NCBI GenBank assembly: GCA_018710905.1
Contig: DVIZ01000161.1
Coordinates: 1 to 35,640, forward strand
Direction of reading: 5' to 3'
From: Candidatus Scybalomonas excrementigallinarum
GTDB lineage: Bacteria; Bacillota; Clostridia; Lachnospirales; Lachnospiraceae
Length of the DNA: 35,640 bases
How positions within the stretch are numbered: the stretch's first letter is position 1; every line of letters begins with the position of its first letter. The notes below the pieces were generated by a model. The model was not told the DNA's origin and did no database searches. It was given only the letters and a program-made list of their open reading frames with translations. Of this stretch, positions 1 through 6,658 are shown in pieces. Position numbers and translations under genes: made by a program.

Positions 1-57
1 ATCGTTAATAGATACAAAGGTGTCTTTGGTAATAAAAGTTTTATGGAAACTCATTAG
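1..57 (+). pseudogene. Possible 3' end of a transposase-type ORF entering from upstream
   Basis: Frame 1 is open from the first base to a TAG at 55-57 and would encode an 18-residue tail ending in FGNKSFMETH. It ends about 46 bases before a hairpin that resembles an IS200/IS605 right end, which is where the end of a tnpB gene would be expected. The piece is too short to identify by itself. Frame 2 is also open here, so this may equally be non-coding. Confidence 0.25.
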
Positions 58-61
58 TCTT

Positions 62-127
62 ATATACTTTCGAGTATATTTGGAAGTGAATGTACATAAG
101 AACCCAACGGCTTTAGCCGTTGGAGTG
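62..127 (+). mobile_element. Probable IS200/IS605-type right end (two hairpins, TnpB omega-RNA 3' region)
   Basis: Two perfect hairpins follow each other. The first has a 7-bp stem (62-68 with 73-79) capped by a TTCG loop. The second has an 8-bp stem (104-111, CCAACGGC, with 116-123, GCCGTTGG) and a TTTA loop, followed by AGTGTCA. From memory, a GC-rich hairpin with a TTTA-type loop followed by a short GTGTCA-like end is typical of the right end of IS200/IS605 elements carrying tnpB in Clostridia. That end also forms the 3' part of the TnpB guide RNA. The left end and most of any tnpB lie outside the window. On the minus strand the second hairpin could instead help end thrB transcription, but no good U-tract follows it. 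Confidence 0.5.
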
Positions 128-177
128 TCAGATGCCTCTGTCCTTTTTTGTAGGAAAGGGAAAAAGAATAGAAAGAT

Positions 178-1056
178 CTAAACTTCCGTTACAATGACCC
201 CTTTCTGTTCCACTTGCAACTGATGACAAGTAACAGAGCAAGTCTTTAAAATATCTTTTTCGATGGAGTCTAAAGTCTCTTTGTTATCACTAATAACGAG
301 CATAGTAGATCCGCTTCCACTAATGAGCAAAGCTAATGCGTTATGAGCCTTGCATAAGGCGAAAAGAGGCTCATACTCTGGAATCAATTGTTTACGGTAT
401 GGTTCATGAAGGCGATCTCCAGCAGAAGATCGAATAAGGGCAGTATTTCCTGTTTCTAGGCCTTTTAAAAAGGCGGCACAATGCCCGATATTAAAAACGG
501 CGTCTTGATAAGAAAGTTCCTTTGGAAGAATCGCCCTAGCGTCATGAGTGGAAACCGTTGTTTCTGGAACGACAGCCATAAAGTGAAGGGATTCATGAAC
601 CTGATAAGGAACCATAATTGGATGCTCGTCACTCATATAGGATAACGTTAATCCACCAAAAATAGCAGGGCCTACGTTATCAGGGTGTCCTTCCATATCT
701 GTACAAATAGCGAATAGTTCTTCTTTTGAAAGAGGAAAACCAGCTAAGGCGTTGGCACCAAATGCTCCAGCCACGATGCAGACAGCACTGCTTCCTAACC
801 CTCTTTGAAGAGGAATTTCACAGTCAATAATAATCTCCACACCAGAAATTGATTTTCCAATGAAATTCATTGTCCTTTCAAATGCGAGATAAACAAGGTT
901 GTCTTTTGTACAATAGGCAGGCTCACATCCTTTGATGATAACGTCGTTAGGAAGAGAGCGAAATGTGAAATTACCGCGTAAAGAGAGTGCGAGTCCAAGG
1001 CAATCAAAACCAGCTCCCACGTTGGCACTTGTTGCGGGTACACTTACAAGAAACAT
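178..1056 (-). CDS. thrB: Homoserine kinase
   Basis: This enzyme phosphorylates L-homoserine with ATP in the cytoplasm, the step before threonine synthase. It is a GHMP-superfamily kinase of 292 residues, a normal length. The N-terminal PATSANVGAGFDCLGLAL motif, the phosphate-binding PLQRGLGSSA loop near residues 83-92 and the C-terminal SGSGSTML motif are all present. A TTG at 1077 would lengthen the protein by seven residues. The ATG at 1056 is preferred because AAAGGAGA lies 8 bases before it and the family consensus starts there. It is the second gene of a thrC-thrB unit, 67 bases downstream of thrC, with no promoter evident between them. Identification is firm. Confidence 0.96.
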   Translation of the reverse strand: MFLVSVPATSANVGAGFDCLGLALSLRGNFTFRSLPNDVIIKGCEPAYCTKDNLVYLAFERTMNFIGKSISGVEIIIDCEIPLQRGLGSSAVCIVAGAFGANALAGFPLSKEELFAICTDMEGHPDNVGPAIFGGLTLSYMSDEHPIMVPYQVHESLHFMAVVPETTVSTHDARAILPKELSYQDAVFNIGHCAAFLKGLETGNTALIRSSAGDRLHEPYRKQLIPEYEPLFALCKAHNALALLISGSGSTMLVISDNKETLDSIEKDILKTCSVTCHQLQVEQKGVIVTEV

Positions 1057-1123
1057 AGCGAAGTTCTCCTTTCTCAATAATAATTCGTTAAAAAATAATA
1101 TTCTTTTATAGGAAACGTGTTTC

Positions 1124-2632
1124 TTAGCGTTTCATAAAAAGTTCTTTTGTTTTTTCTAGCACATAGGAATCCATATCTTCTTTTGAAATAACGGTATTAT
1201 GAAGGATTGGTTTTTCCTTTAATTCACTTAAATTCTTTGGAATCTCAGTATTTGTTTTCTCTGATAATAATTCCATTAACGCAAATTCATCTGCTTCTGG
1301 AAGAGTGCCTGTAATCGCTTCATACACTTGCCCGCAGAATTTGTAAGGGCTTGCAGTAGAAAGGAGAACACAAGGGCGTTGCTCTTTCTCTTCTTGTTGG
1401 TATTGTTTCATAACATGATAGCCAACGGCTGTATGAGGATCTAATACATAATTTTGTTCTTCATATACCGTATGAATTTCTTGTTTACATTGTTCATCCG
1501 TACAATATCCTGCGTAGAAAGTCTCTTTTAATTTCGCAAGAAGAGAAGGTTTAATTGTGTAATGTCCGTTTTCCTGTAGAGAGTCCATCAATTCTTTTGT
1601 ATAAACATCATCATTTCCGCTCATATAATAAAGGAGACGTTCTAAGTTACTAGAAATTAAAATATCCATGGATGGAGAAAGTGTTTTATGAAATGGACGA
1701 CGGCGATCGTAAGTTCCTGTTGTGAAGAAATCGGTTAAAACATTATTGGCATTGGAAGCTACGATTAATTTGTGAACAGGCAGTCCTAATAATTTGGCAT
1801 AATATCCTGCTAATATATCGCCAAAGTTTCCAGTTGGAACACAAAAATCAATTTCATCTCCAAGGGCAATTTTTCCTCTTTTTACTAATTGGAAATAAGA
1901 GTAGAAATAGTATACAGCCTGTGGTGCTAAACGTCCGATATTAATGGAGTTGGCACTGGAGAAAAGAATATTTTTCTCATCACAAAGGGCTTGCAATGAT
2001 GGAGAATGAAACAGTTCTTTTACTTTGGATTGTGCATCGTCAAAATTACCAATAAGAGCGCAAACAGAAGTGTTAGAACCTTCTTGTGTCTCCATTTGAA
2101 GTCTTTGAATCGCACTAGTACCATCTTTTGGATAGAAAACTAAGATGCCAGTTCTTGGGACATCTTGGAATCCACAAAGAGCCGCTTTTCCAGTGTCACC
2201 GCTTGTTGCGGCTAAAATCATAACCTGTTTGTCTCCTTGGTTTTTTAAGGCAAGTGACATAAGCTGTGGCAACATCTGTAAGGCAACATCTTTAAATGCA
2301 GAAGTTGGTCCATGGAAAAGCTCCAATAAAAAATTTTTATCCTCATCGATGGAGACAACGGGTGTTACTTCTTTACTAGAAAAGGAGTTATGATAGGCAT
2401 GAAAGACAGCGGTTTCTAATTCGTTGGTTGTAAAACCAGGAAGAAGGGCAGATAAAATAATTGGTGCCATTTCTTCATAAGTCATAGGAAGTAAGTCATT
2501 TAAATTAAGAACCGTATGTCCCAGTTTATCTGTTACATAGAGTCCTCCATCAGGGGCTAATCCTTGTAAAATAGCGTCTTTTACGGAAGTATGTAATGTT
2601 TTATTTCTTGTGCTGTTAAAATAATTTTTCAT
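1124..2632 (-). CDS. thrC: Threonine synthase
   Basis: This PLP-dependent enzyme converts O-phosphohomoserine to L-threonine. The 502-residue length is that of the long (yeast/E. coli-type) class. SAFKD places the Schiff-base lysine at about residue 114, and the phosphate-binding SGDTG follows at about residues 147-151. The frame stays open upstream to 2719, but the leftmost in-frame starts would lie inside or before the promoter at 2670-2698. The ATG at 2632 has an AAGGTGA ribosome binding site and gives the conserved N-terminus MKNYFNSTRN. It is transcribed divergently from hom and is followed by thrB. No T-box leader or attenuator is visible in its short 5' region. Confidence 0.96.
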   Translation of the reverse strand: MKNYFNSTRNKTLHTSVKDAILQGLAPDGGLYVTDKLGHTVLNLNDLLPMTYEEMAPIILSALLPGFTTNELETAVFHAYHNSFSSKEVTPVVSIDEDKNFLLELFHGPTSAFKDVALQMLPQLMSLALKNQGDKQVMILAATSGDTGKAALCGFQDVPRTGILVFYPKDGTSAIQRLQMETQEGSNTSVCALIGNFDDAQSKVKELFHSPSLQALCDEKNILFSSANSINIGRLAPQAVYYFYSYFQLVKRGKIALGDEIDFCVPTGNFGDILAGYYAKLLGLPVHKLIVASNANNVLTDFFTTGTYDRRRPFHKTLSPSMDILISSNLERLLYYMSGNDDVYTKELMDSLQENGHYTIKPSLLAKLKETFYAGYCTDEQCKQEIHTVYEEQNYVLDPHTAVGYHVMKQYQQEEKEQRPCVLLSTASPYKFCGQVYEAITGTLPEADEFALMELLSEKTNTEIPKNLSELKEKPILHNTVISKEDMDSYVLEKTKELFMKR

Positions 2633-2669
2633 AATCTCACCTTTTTCTCCTTGCATTATAATAAATACC

Positions 2670-2698
2670 ATGATACAATGTCCGCAATATAAATACAA
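2670..2698 (-). promoter_or_regulatory. Probable thrCB promoter
   Basis: Read on the minus strand, a TTGTAT -35 (2693-2698) and a TATCAT -10 (2670-2675) are separated by exactly 17 bases. Transcription would begin about 30 bases before the thrC ATG. It lies in the divergent thrC/hom interval. Confidence 0.6.
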
Positions 2699-2877
2699 GT
2701 GTTTTTTGAAAAACAACAAAAATTTATTGTGGTAAAGAGGTAACCAATTTCAGTGAAAAAGGTTATAAATACAACAAATTTTATCCATTCAAAACATTCA
2801 GAAAAAAATAATGAAATTAAAAAGACTAGGAAGGAATCTGGATAAGGATGAAAAAATATCGCAAAAATATATAAAGA

Positions 2878-2907
2878 TTATGTTAAAATCTGTATTTATG
2901 CTATAAT
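2878..2907 (+). promoter_or_regulatory. Probable hom promoter
   Basis: A perfect TATAAT -10 (2902-2907) lies about 40 bases before the hom start. The best -35 is a poor TTATGT at 2878-2883 with an 18-base spacer. The interval from the thrC start to hom (2633-2948) is AT-rich and holds the two divergent promoters and no other recognisable element. Confidence 0.5.
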
Positions 2908-2948
2908 GAGTAATATTAACGAAATTCATCGGAAGGGAGACAAAAAGA

Positions 2949-4133
2949 ATGAGAGTAGCTATTTTAGGATATGGAACAATTGGAAGAGGCGTATATGAGA
3001 TTATTAGTCAAAAAGCAACTACATATACATCTAGAATGTCAGTTTCATATATATGGATTCGAAAAGGAAAAGAAAAAGTTCTTCCAGAAATGTGCGATGA
3101 TTTCAATAAGATTTTAGCGGACAAAGAAGTGGAAGTTGTTGTAGAAGTATTAGGGGGATTAGAACCTGCTAGAACAATGATTCTTGAAGCATTAAGAGCC
3201 AAAAAGCACGTGGTAACCGCCAATAAGAAAGTAGTAGCAGCACATTTACAAGAATTTCTTCAAGTGGCAAAAGAAAATGAAGTACAGTTTTTATTCGAGG
3301 CATCAACAGGAGGAGGAATCCCATGGATTCGTTCTGTAGAAAAAGTGAAACGAATTGATGAAGTATCTGATTTTCATGGAATTTTTAATGGTACAACTAA
3401 CTATATTTTAGATCGTATGTATAAAGAAGGTGCTGAGTTTGATGAAGTATTAAAACAAGCACAACAACTTGGATATGCAGAGCATGATCCATCTGCTGAT
3501 ATCGACGGAATTGATATTGGAAATAAATTGCAGATCACAGCTTCCCTTGCCTATGATTGTATCGCACCGAGTGATTTCCCGATTTTTGGAATCCGAACGA
3601 TTACAAAGTTAGACATTGACTTTTTTAAGAGAAAAGGCAAAGTAGTGAAATTAATTGGAGAGGCGAAAAGACAAGAAGGTGTCGTAAGTTGCTGTGTGGA
3701 ACCAGTAGTTTTTTCAAAACATTCTATGGAAGCTAGTGTTCCAGATAACTTTAATTTAGGAAGTGTTACAGGAACGACAATCGGAGAGTTAAAGTTTTAT
3801 GGACAAGGGGCAGGAATGTTGCCAACAGCCAACGCTATTGTACAAGATATGATTGATATTATGGAAGGAGAAGAAGAAACGGCGTTTGACTTCTCAAAAC
3901 AAGTAAAATTCCAGTATGATAAAGTGAAAAAAGATTATATGCTTCGTACAGTAGTTGGAGAAGCAAAAGTAAGAGAAGTATTTGGAGAACATACAAAACT
4001 GCCAGAGGTATTTGAAGGAATGGTTTATTATCCAATTAAAGATATTAGTACAGGACAGTTGCATGAAGGAGTAGAACGATTACAAAAAGAAGATAGAGGT
4101 CTTTTTGTTGCCCGAATAAATCAAGAAGGATAA
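2949..4133 (+). CDS. hom: Homoserine dehydrogenase
   Basis: This enzyme reduces aspartate semialdehyde to homoserine with NAD(P)H and feeds the divergent thrC-thrB genes. The Rossmann motif GYGTIGRG is at residues 7-14. The catalytic domain carries FNGTTNYIL and GYAEHDPSADIDGIDIGNKL with the conserved acidic and lysine residues. The protein has 394 residues. The last 75 or so do not show an obvious ACT domain, so feedback control by threonine through a classical ACT module is not evident. The ribosome binding site GGAAGGGAGA precedes the ATG. It appears monocistronic, because eda follows with its own promoter. Confidence 0.95.
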   Translation: MRVAILGYGTIGRGVYEIISQKATTYTSRMSVSYIWIRKGKEKVLPEMCDDFNKILADKEVEVVVEVLGGLEPARTMILEALRAKKHVVTANKKVVAAHLQEFLQVAKENEVQFLFEASTGGGIPWIRSVEKVKRIDEVSDFHGIFNGTTNYILDRMYKEGAEFDEVLKQAQQLGYAEHDPSADIDGIDIGNKLQITASLAYDCIAPSDFPIFGIRTITKLDIDFFKRKGKVVKLIGEAKRQEGVVSCCVEPVVFSKHSMEASVPDNFNLGSVTGTTIGELKFYGQGAGMLPTANAIVQDMIDIMEGEEETAFDFSKQVKFQYDKVKKDYMLRTVVGEAKVREVFGEHTKLPEVFEGMVYYPIKDISTGQLHEGVERLQKEDRGLFVARINQEG

Positions 4134-4144
4134 AAGAGAATTTG

Positions 4145-4156
4145 CTTGTATACAAG
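4145..4156. promoter_or_regulatory. GntR-type operator upstream of eda
   Basis: CTTGTATACAAG is a perfect 12-bp palindrome. It sits 14 bases upstream of the eda -35 box. The same core occurs before uidA and three times between the GntR gene and the transporter. It fits the FadR-subfamily operator pattern TnGTnnnACnA. A degenerate copy (9 of 12 positions) lies downstream of the promoter at 4234-4245, with centres about 89 bp apart. Confidence 0.75.
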
Positions 4157-4170
4157 ATAGGGAAGTCCCC

Positions 4171-4198
4171 TTGACTTTTCTATTGAAAAGTGTATAAT
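4171..4198 (+). promoter_or_regulatory. eda promoter
   Basis: TTGACT (4171-4176) and TATAAT (4193-4198) are separated by 16 bases. This gives a 5' leader of about 65 bases before the eda ATG. The palindromic operator is just upstream. Confidence 0.75.
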
Positions 4199-4270
4199 CT
4201 TCAATTAGAAGCTAAGTTTATCACAATAAATTAGTAATATACAAGTAAAACATATCGGAGGTATCGAATT

Positions 4271-4912
4271 ATGAACCAAGTATCTGAACAGATTGCAAAA
4301 TTAGGTGTTGTTCCAGTTGTTGTATTAAATCATGCAGAAGATGCAAAACCTCTTGCGGATGCTTTATGTGAAGGTGGACTTCCATGTGCAGAAGTAACAT
4401 TTAGAACAGAAGCAGCAGAAGAATCTATTCGTATTATGACAGAAGCTCATCCAGAAATGTTCGTTGGAGCTGGTACTGTATTAACAATCGAACAGGTAGA
4501 TCGTGCAGTAAATGCAGGTGCAAAATTTATCGTAAGCCCTGGATTTGATCCAGAAATCGTGGACTACTGTCTTGAAAAAGACATTCCTGTTTATCCAGGA
4601 TGTATTACACCATCTGAAGTAGCACAGGCTGTAAAAAGAGGATTAGAAGTAATTAAATTCTTCCCTGCAGAACAGTTCGGTGGTGTTGCTACAATTAAAG
4701 CATTAGCTGCTCCTTATACAAACGTGAAATTTATGCCAACAGGTGGTGTAAACGCTAACAATTTAGAATCTTATTTAGGATTTAATAAGATTGTTGCTTG
4801 TGGCGGTAGCTGGATGGTAAAAGGAGATCTTGTAGAAGCCAAAAAATTCGATGAAATCAAAGCGTTAACAAAAGAAGCTGTAGAACGCGTTGCTGAAATT
4901 CGTTCTAAATAA
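4271..4912 (+). CDS. eda: 2-keto-3-deoxy-6-phosphogluconate aldolase
   Basis: This class I aldolase splits KDPG into pyruvate and glyceraldehyde-3-phosphate, the last step of the hexuronate pathway encoded here. The 213-residue length matches the KDPG/KHG aldolase family. The general base lies in AEVTFR (Glu41) and the Schiff-base lysine in VIKFFPAEQFGG (Lys129). GAGTVLT and VSPGFDPEIVDYC are also typical. The start has GGAGG nine bases upstream. It is probably transcribed alone from its own promoter and ends at the terminator at 5020-5058. The palindromic operator upstream ties it to the uidA and transporter genes. Confidence 0.95.
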   Translation: MNQVSEQIAKLGVVPVVVLNHAEDAKPLADALCEGGLPCAEVTFRTEAAEESIRIMTEAHPEMFVGAGTVLTIEQVDRAVNAGAKFIVSPGFDPEIVDYCLEKDIPVYPGCITPSEVAQAVKRGLEVIKFFPAEQFGGVATIKALAAPYTNVKFMPTGGVNANNLESYLGFNKIVACGGSWMVKGDLVEAKKFDEIKALTKEAVERVAEIRSK

Positions 4913-4926
4913 TTTGTATAATTTGT

Positions 4927-4973
4927 GTGGAAGGCATAAGTCAAGCAGAAATGCTTGTATTTCTATTTTCCAC
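4927..4973 (+). other. Nested hairpin after eda
   Basis: GTGGAA (4927-4932) can pair with TTCCAC (4968-4973) around an inner perfect hairpin, CAAGCA (4942-4947) with TGCTTG (4952-4957), which has a GAAA tetraloop. No U-tract follows, and a proper terminator lies about 50 bases further on. It may stabilise the eda mRNA 3' end. Confidence 0.4.
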
Positions 4974-5019
4974 CGTTAGCGATAAAGCTCCTAAGTAAAA
5001 TAAATATAGATTTAAAGAA

Positions 5020-5058
5020 ATGGCAGTGGTTTTCGAAGGAAAACCGCTGCCATTTTTT
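5020..5058 (+). terminator. Intrinsic terminator of eda
   Basis: A 15-bp stem (5020-5034 with 5039-5053, one G-U pair) has the four-base loop GAAG and runs into six T's. The reverse strand also gives a T-rich tail, so it may serve the convergent AraC gene as well. Confidence 0.9.
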
Positions 5059-5129
5059 ATTCTATAGGAAATTCCTCGCAAGCGAGTGTCATCCTATAGA
5101 ATAAAAAAGCACTACGTGCGAGCGATGCA
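5053..5129. repeat. Family A intergenic palindromic repeat, copy 1
   Basis: A perfect 17-bp inverted repeat (5053-5069 with 5092-5108) encloses an inner CTCGC/GCGAG hairpin (5075-5086). It is followed by a tail at 5102-5129. The left arm begins with the U-tract of the eda terminator. Copy 2 at 31124-31198 has the same layout, the same tail with one mismatch in 28, and different but still complementary bases in the lower stem. Confidence 0.7.
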
Positions 5130-5136
5130 TGAGAAG

Positions 5137-5940
5137 TTATGATTTGGACAATTCCTCGTTAGGAGAATAGCCAAATACTTTTTTATAATTTCGATAAAAG
5201 GTAGAGTATTCAGGGAAACCAGCTTGTAGGGCTGCTGTTGTAGCAGGGACATTGGATTGAATCAGACCTTTTGCAATGGAAAGTCTTTTGTGCAAAATAT
5301 AGTTGGCCACGGTAGTCCCTGTCATTTTACGAAAGATCTTTGTTAAATAGTTTTTACTCATAAAGAACTTCTTTGCAATTTCCTCTACATAGAGAGTTTC
5401 TGTCAAATGATCGTTAATATAATTTAAAATTTCTTTTGCAATCGGATCGATTTCTTCTCCACTGATACCAGAAGCTGATATTGCATTTAGTTGCGTTAAT
5501 ATGGAGATTAGTCGTGACCGAATTGCAATATTTAAGAGCCAACTATCTAAAATTTGGCAGTCATCGATGGCTTCCATATAGTGATCAAGATGAAAACGAT
5601 CGGCATTACAGAACATAACATTGTCTTTGGAAAAGGGGAGTAAAAGCAGTTGTTCTTCATCGTCATTTAATAGATCAGGATAAAAGTGGATCTGATAACG
5701 AATATAAGGGCGATCGGATAGGGTATAAAGGCCATGAAATTTATGAGGGGCAATGAGCAAGACACTGTTTTTAGGAGGCCTAAATTCCATACCTTCCATA
5801 AGAAATACAACATCACCATCTAGTATATAATTGATCTCATATTGGTCGTGGCAATGAAGTTCATATTGAAGTCCATTTTCGGTACTATATTTCTTCTCAT
5901 ATTTAATATAATCAGCTAGAAATTTTTCATGTTTTTTCAA
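5137..5940 (-). CDS. AraC-family transcriptional regulator
   Basis: The protein has 267 residues. The N-terminal half (about 15-90) looks like a cupin-type effector-binding domain, containing LHCHDQYEINYIL and a proline/glycine-rich beta pattern. The C-terminal 100 residues form the two helix-turn-helix motifs of AraC/XylS, ending YSTFYRNYKKVFGYSP. No in-frame ATG lies near the domain start. The TTG at 5940 has AAAGGAGA eight bases before it and is taken as the start. It is convergent with eda and divergent from the small ORF and uidA. By position it probably activates glucuronide genes, perhaps through the repeated ACAAAAAT boxes upstream of uidA. The effector is unknown. A TATAAT-like -10 lies at 5999-6004 on the minus strand. 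Confidence 0.85.
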   Translation of the reverse strand: MKKHEKFLADYIKYEKKYSTENGLQYELHCHDQYEINYILDGDVVFLMEGMEFRPPKNSVLLIAPHKFHGLYTLSDRPYIRYQIHFYPDLLNDDEEQLLLLPFSKDNVMFCNADRFHLDHYMEAIDDCQILDSWLLNIAIRSRLISILTQLNAISASGISGEEIDPIAKEILNYINDHLTETLYVEEIAKKFFMSKNYLTKIFRKMTGTTVANYILHKRLSIAKGLIQSNVPATTAALQAGFPEYSTFYRNYKKVFGYSPNEELSKS

Positions 5941-6098
5941 TTTTTATTCTCCTTTCTTTTTATTAAAAATCGTACTATGCAAACAATAATAATTTAATAT
6001 TATATAGCATAACAAATTCATGACCGAAATGCAAACTATTAAAATCGAACTACAATGTATTTTTCCTAGAAATTTGTTAGAATAGTATATGTCAACAG

Positions 6099-6160
6099 CG
6101 AGACAACAAAACATTCAAAACCAGATGTTCCAATAGAAAAAATGAATGGTTGTTGTTTCG
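6099..6160 (+). ncRNA. Long leader hairpin before the small ORF
   Basis: Bases 6099-6109 pair with 6150-6160 (11 bp, including a G-U). After a small internal loop, 6112-6116 pair with 6144-6148 (5 bp). The apical loop is 27 bases. It precedes the 32-codon ORF at 6230, and a terminator at 6445-6479 ends the same presumed transcript. The promoter is uncertain: TAGAAT/TAGTAT-like boxes lie around 6079-6088. Confidence 0.4.
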
Positions 6161-6229
6161 AGGAAGACAAATGTGAAAGAAAGAAACCATATAAATATAG
6201 AAGATTAGTAAAGAAAGGAAGAGACAACT

Positions 6230-6328
6230 ATGTTAGAAATTAATGCAGTAGAAATGTTAGGATTCGTATTATATAGAAAAAGTTTATCTAAAAAAAGATT
6301 TTTAGAAGTATTAAATAAGTTATCATAA
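6230..6328 (+). CDS. Small ORF, 32 residues, unknown function
   Basis: ATG at 6230 is preceded by AAAGGAAG eight bases upstream, and TAA ends the frame at 6328. The product starts MLEINAVEMLGFVLYRKS and continues KKRFLEVLNKL. It mixes a hydrophobic N-terminal half with a basic region and could form an amphipathic helix. I do not recognise it. It has a structured leader (6099-6160) and its own terminator (6445-6479), so 6099-6480 looks like an independent transcription unit between the AraC gene and uidA. It may be a real small protein, a leader peptide or a chance ORF on a small RNA. Confidence 0.45.
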   Translation: MLEINAVEMLGFVLYRKSLSKKRFLEVLNKLS

Positions 6329-6444
6329 TAAATTTGTTTTTACTCGAAGGCAAACTTTTTATTAGAATCTGTGAAAGAGTTTGTCATCGATTAAAATATA
6401 TAATTCAGAAAGAAAAGACATAATAACATAATAAACCCCTCCAT

Positions 6445-6479
6445 AACTGGCATCGTCCCTCTACGATGCCAGTTTTTTT
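6445..6479 (+). terminator. Intrinsic terminator of the small ORF transcript
   Basis: A perfect 12-bp stem (6445-6456 with 6463-6474) has a six-base loop and runs into a T-tract of seven. It isolates uidA from the small ORF upstream. Confidence 0.92.
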
Positions 6480-6520
6480 ATTTACTCATTTATAGATTGG
6501 GATTTCTTGTTATTTTATTA

Positions 6521-6588
6521 ACAAAAATTTGTCATAGTACACAAAAATGGCACCTTATTTTTGTGCAAAAGAGGAAAAATATTTTTGT
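6521..6588. promoter_or_regulatory. Cluster of four ACAAAAAT boxes upstream of uidA (candidate AraC sites)
   Basis: ACAAAAAT occurs at 6521-6528 and 6541-6548. Its complement ATTTTTGT occurs at 6557-6564 and 6581-6588. The middle two form a 9-bp-arm inverted repeat (6540-6548 with 6557-6565). The cluster ends four bases before the uidA -35. Such spaced half-sites next to a promoter suit an AraC-type activator, and one is encoded divergently. The DNA is AT-rich, so chance occurrence is possible. Confidence 0.45.
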
Positions 6589-6592
6589 ATGA

Positions 6593-6621
6593 TTGACACT
6601 TGTATACAGGTGGAGTATAGT
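6593..6621 (+). promoter_or_regulatory. uidA promoter with operator in the spacer
   Basis: A consensus TTGACA -35 (6593-6598) and a TATAGT -10 (6616-6621) are separated by 17 bases. The palindrome CTTGTATACAGG (6599-6610, one mismatch from the perfect 12-mer) fills most of the spacer. Binding there would block RNA polymerase directly. Confidence 0.85.
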
Positions 6622-6658
6622 GAAAAATGAGGAAAACGAATAAAAAGGAGAAATAAAA

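Noticed and set aside
104-123. Hairpin as the thrB terminator
   Set aside because: On the minus strand no real U-tract follows it. The IS-end explanation fits the TTTA loop and following GTGTCA better, although a side role cannot be excluded.
2633-2948. T-box or threonine attenuator before thrC or hom
   Set aside because: Both leaders are only a few tens of bases long and show no T-box sequence, specifier stem or terminator.
5053-5129. CRISPR repeat or riboswitch
   Set aside because: No regular array or spacers, and it lies downstream of genes with a bidirectional palindrome, not in a 5' leader.
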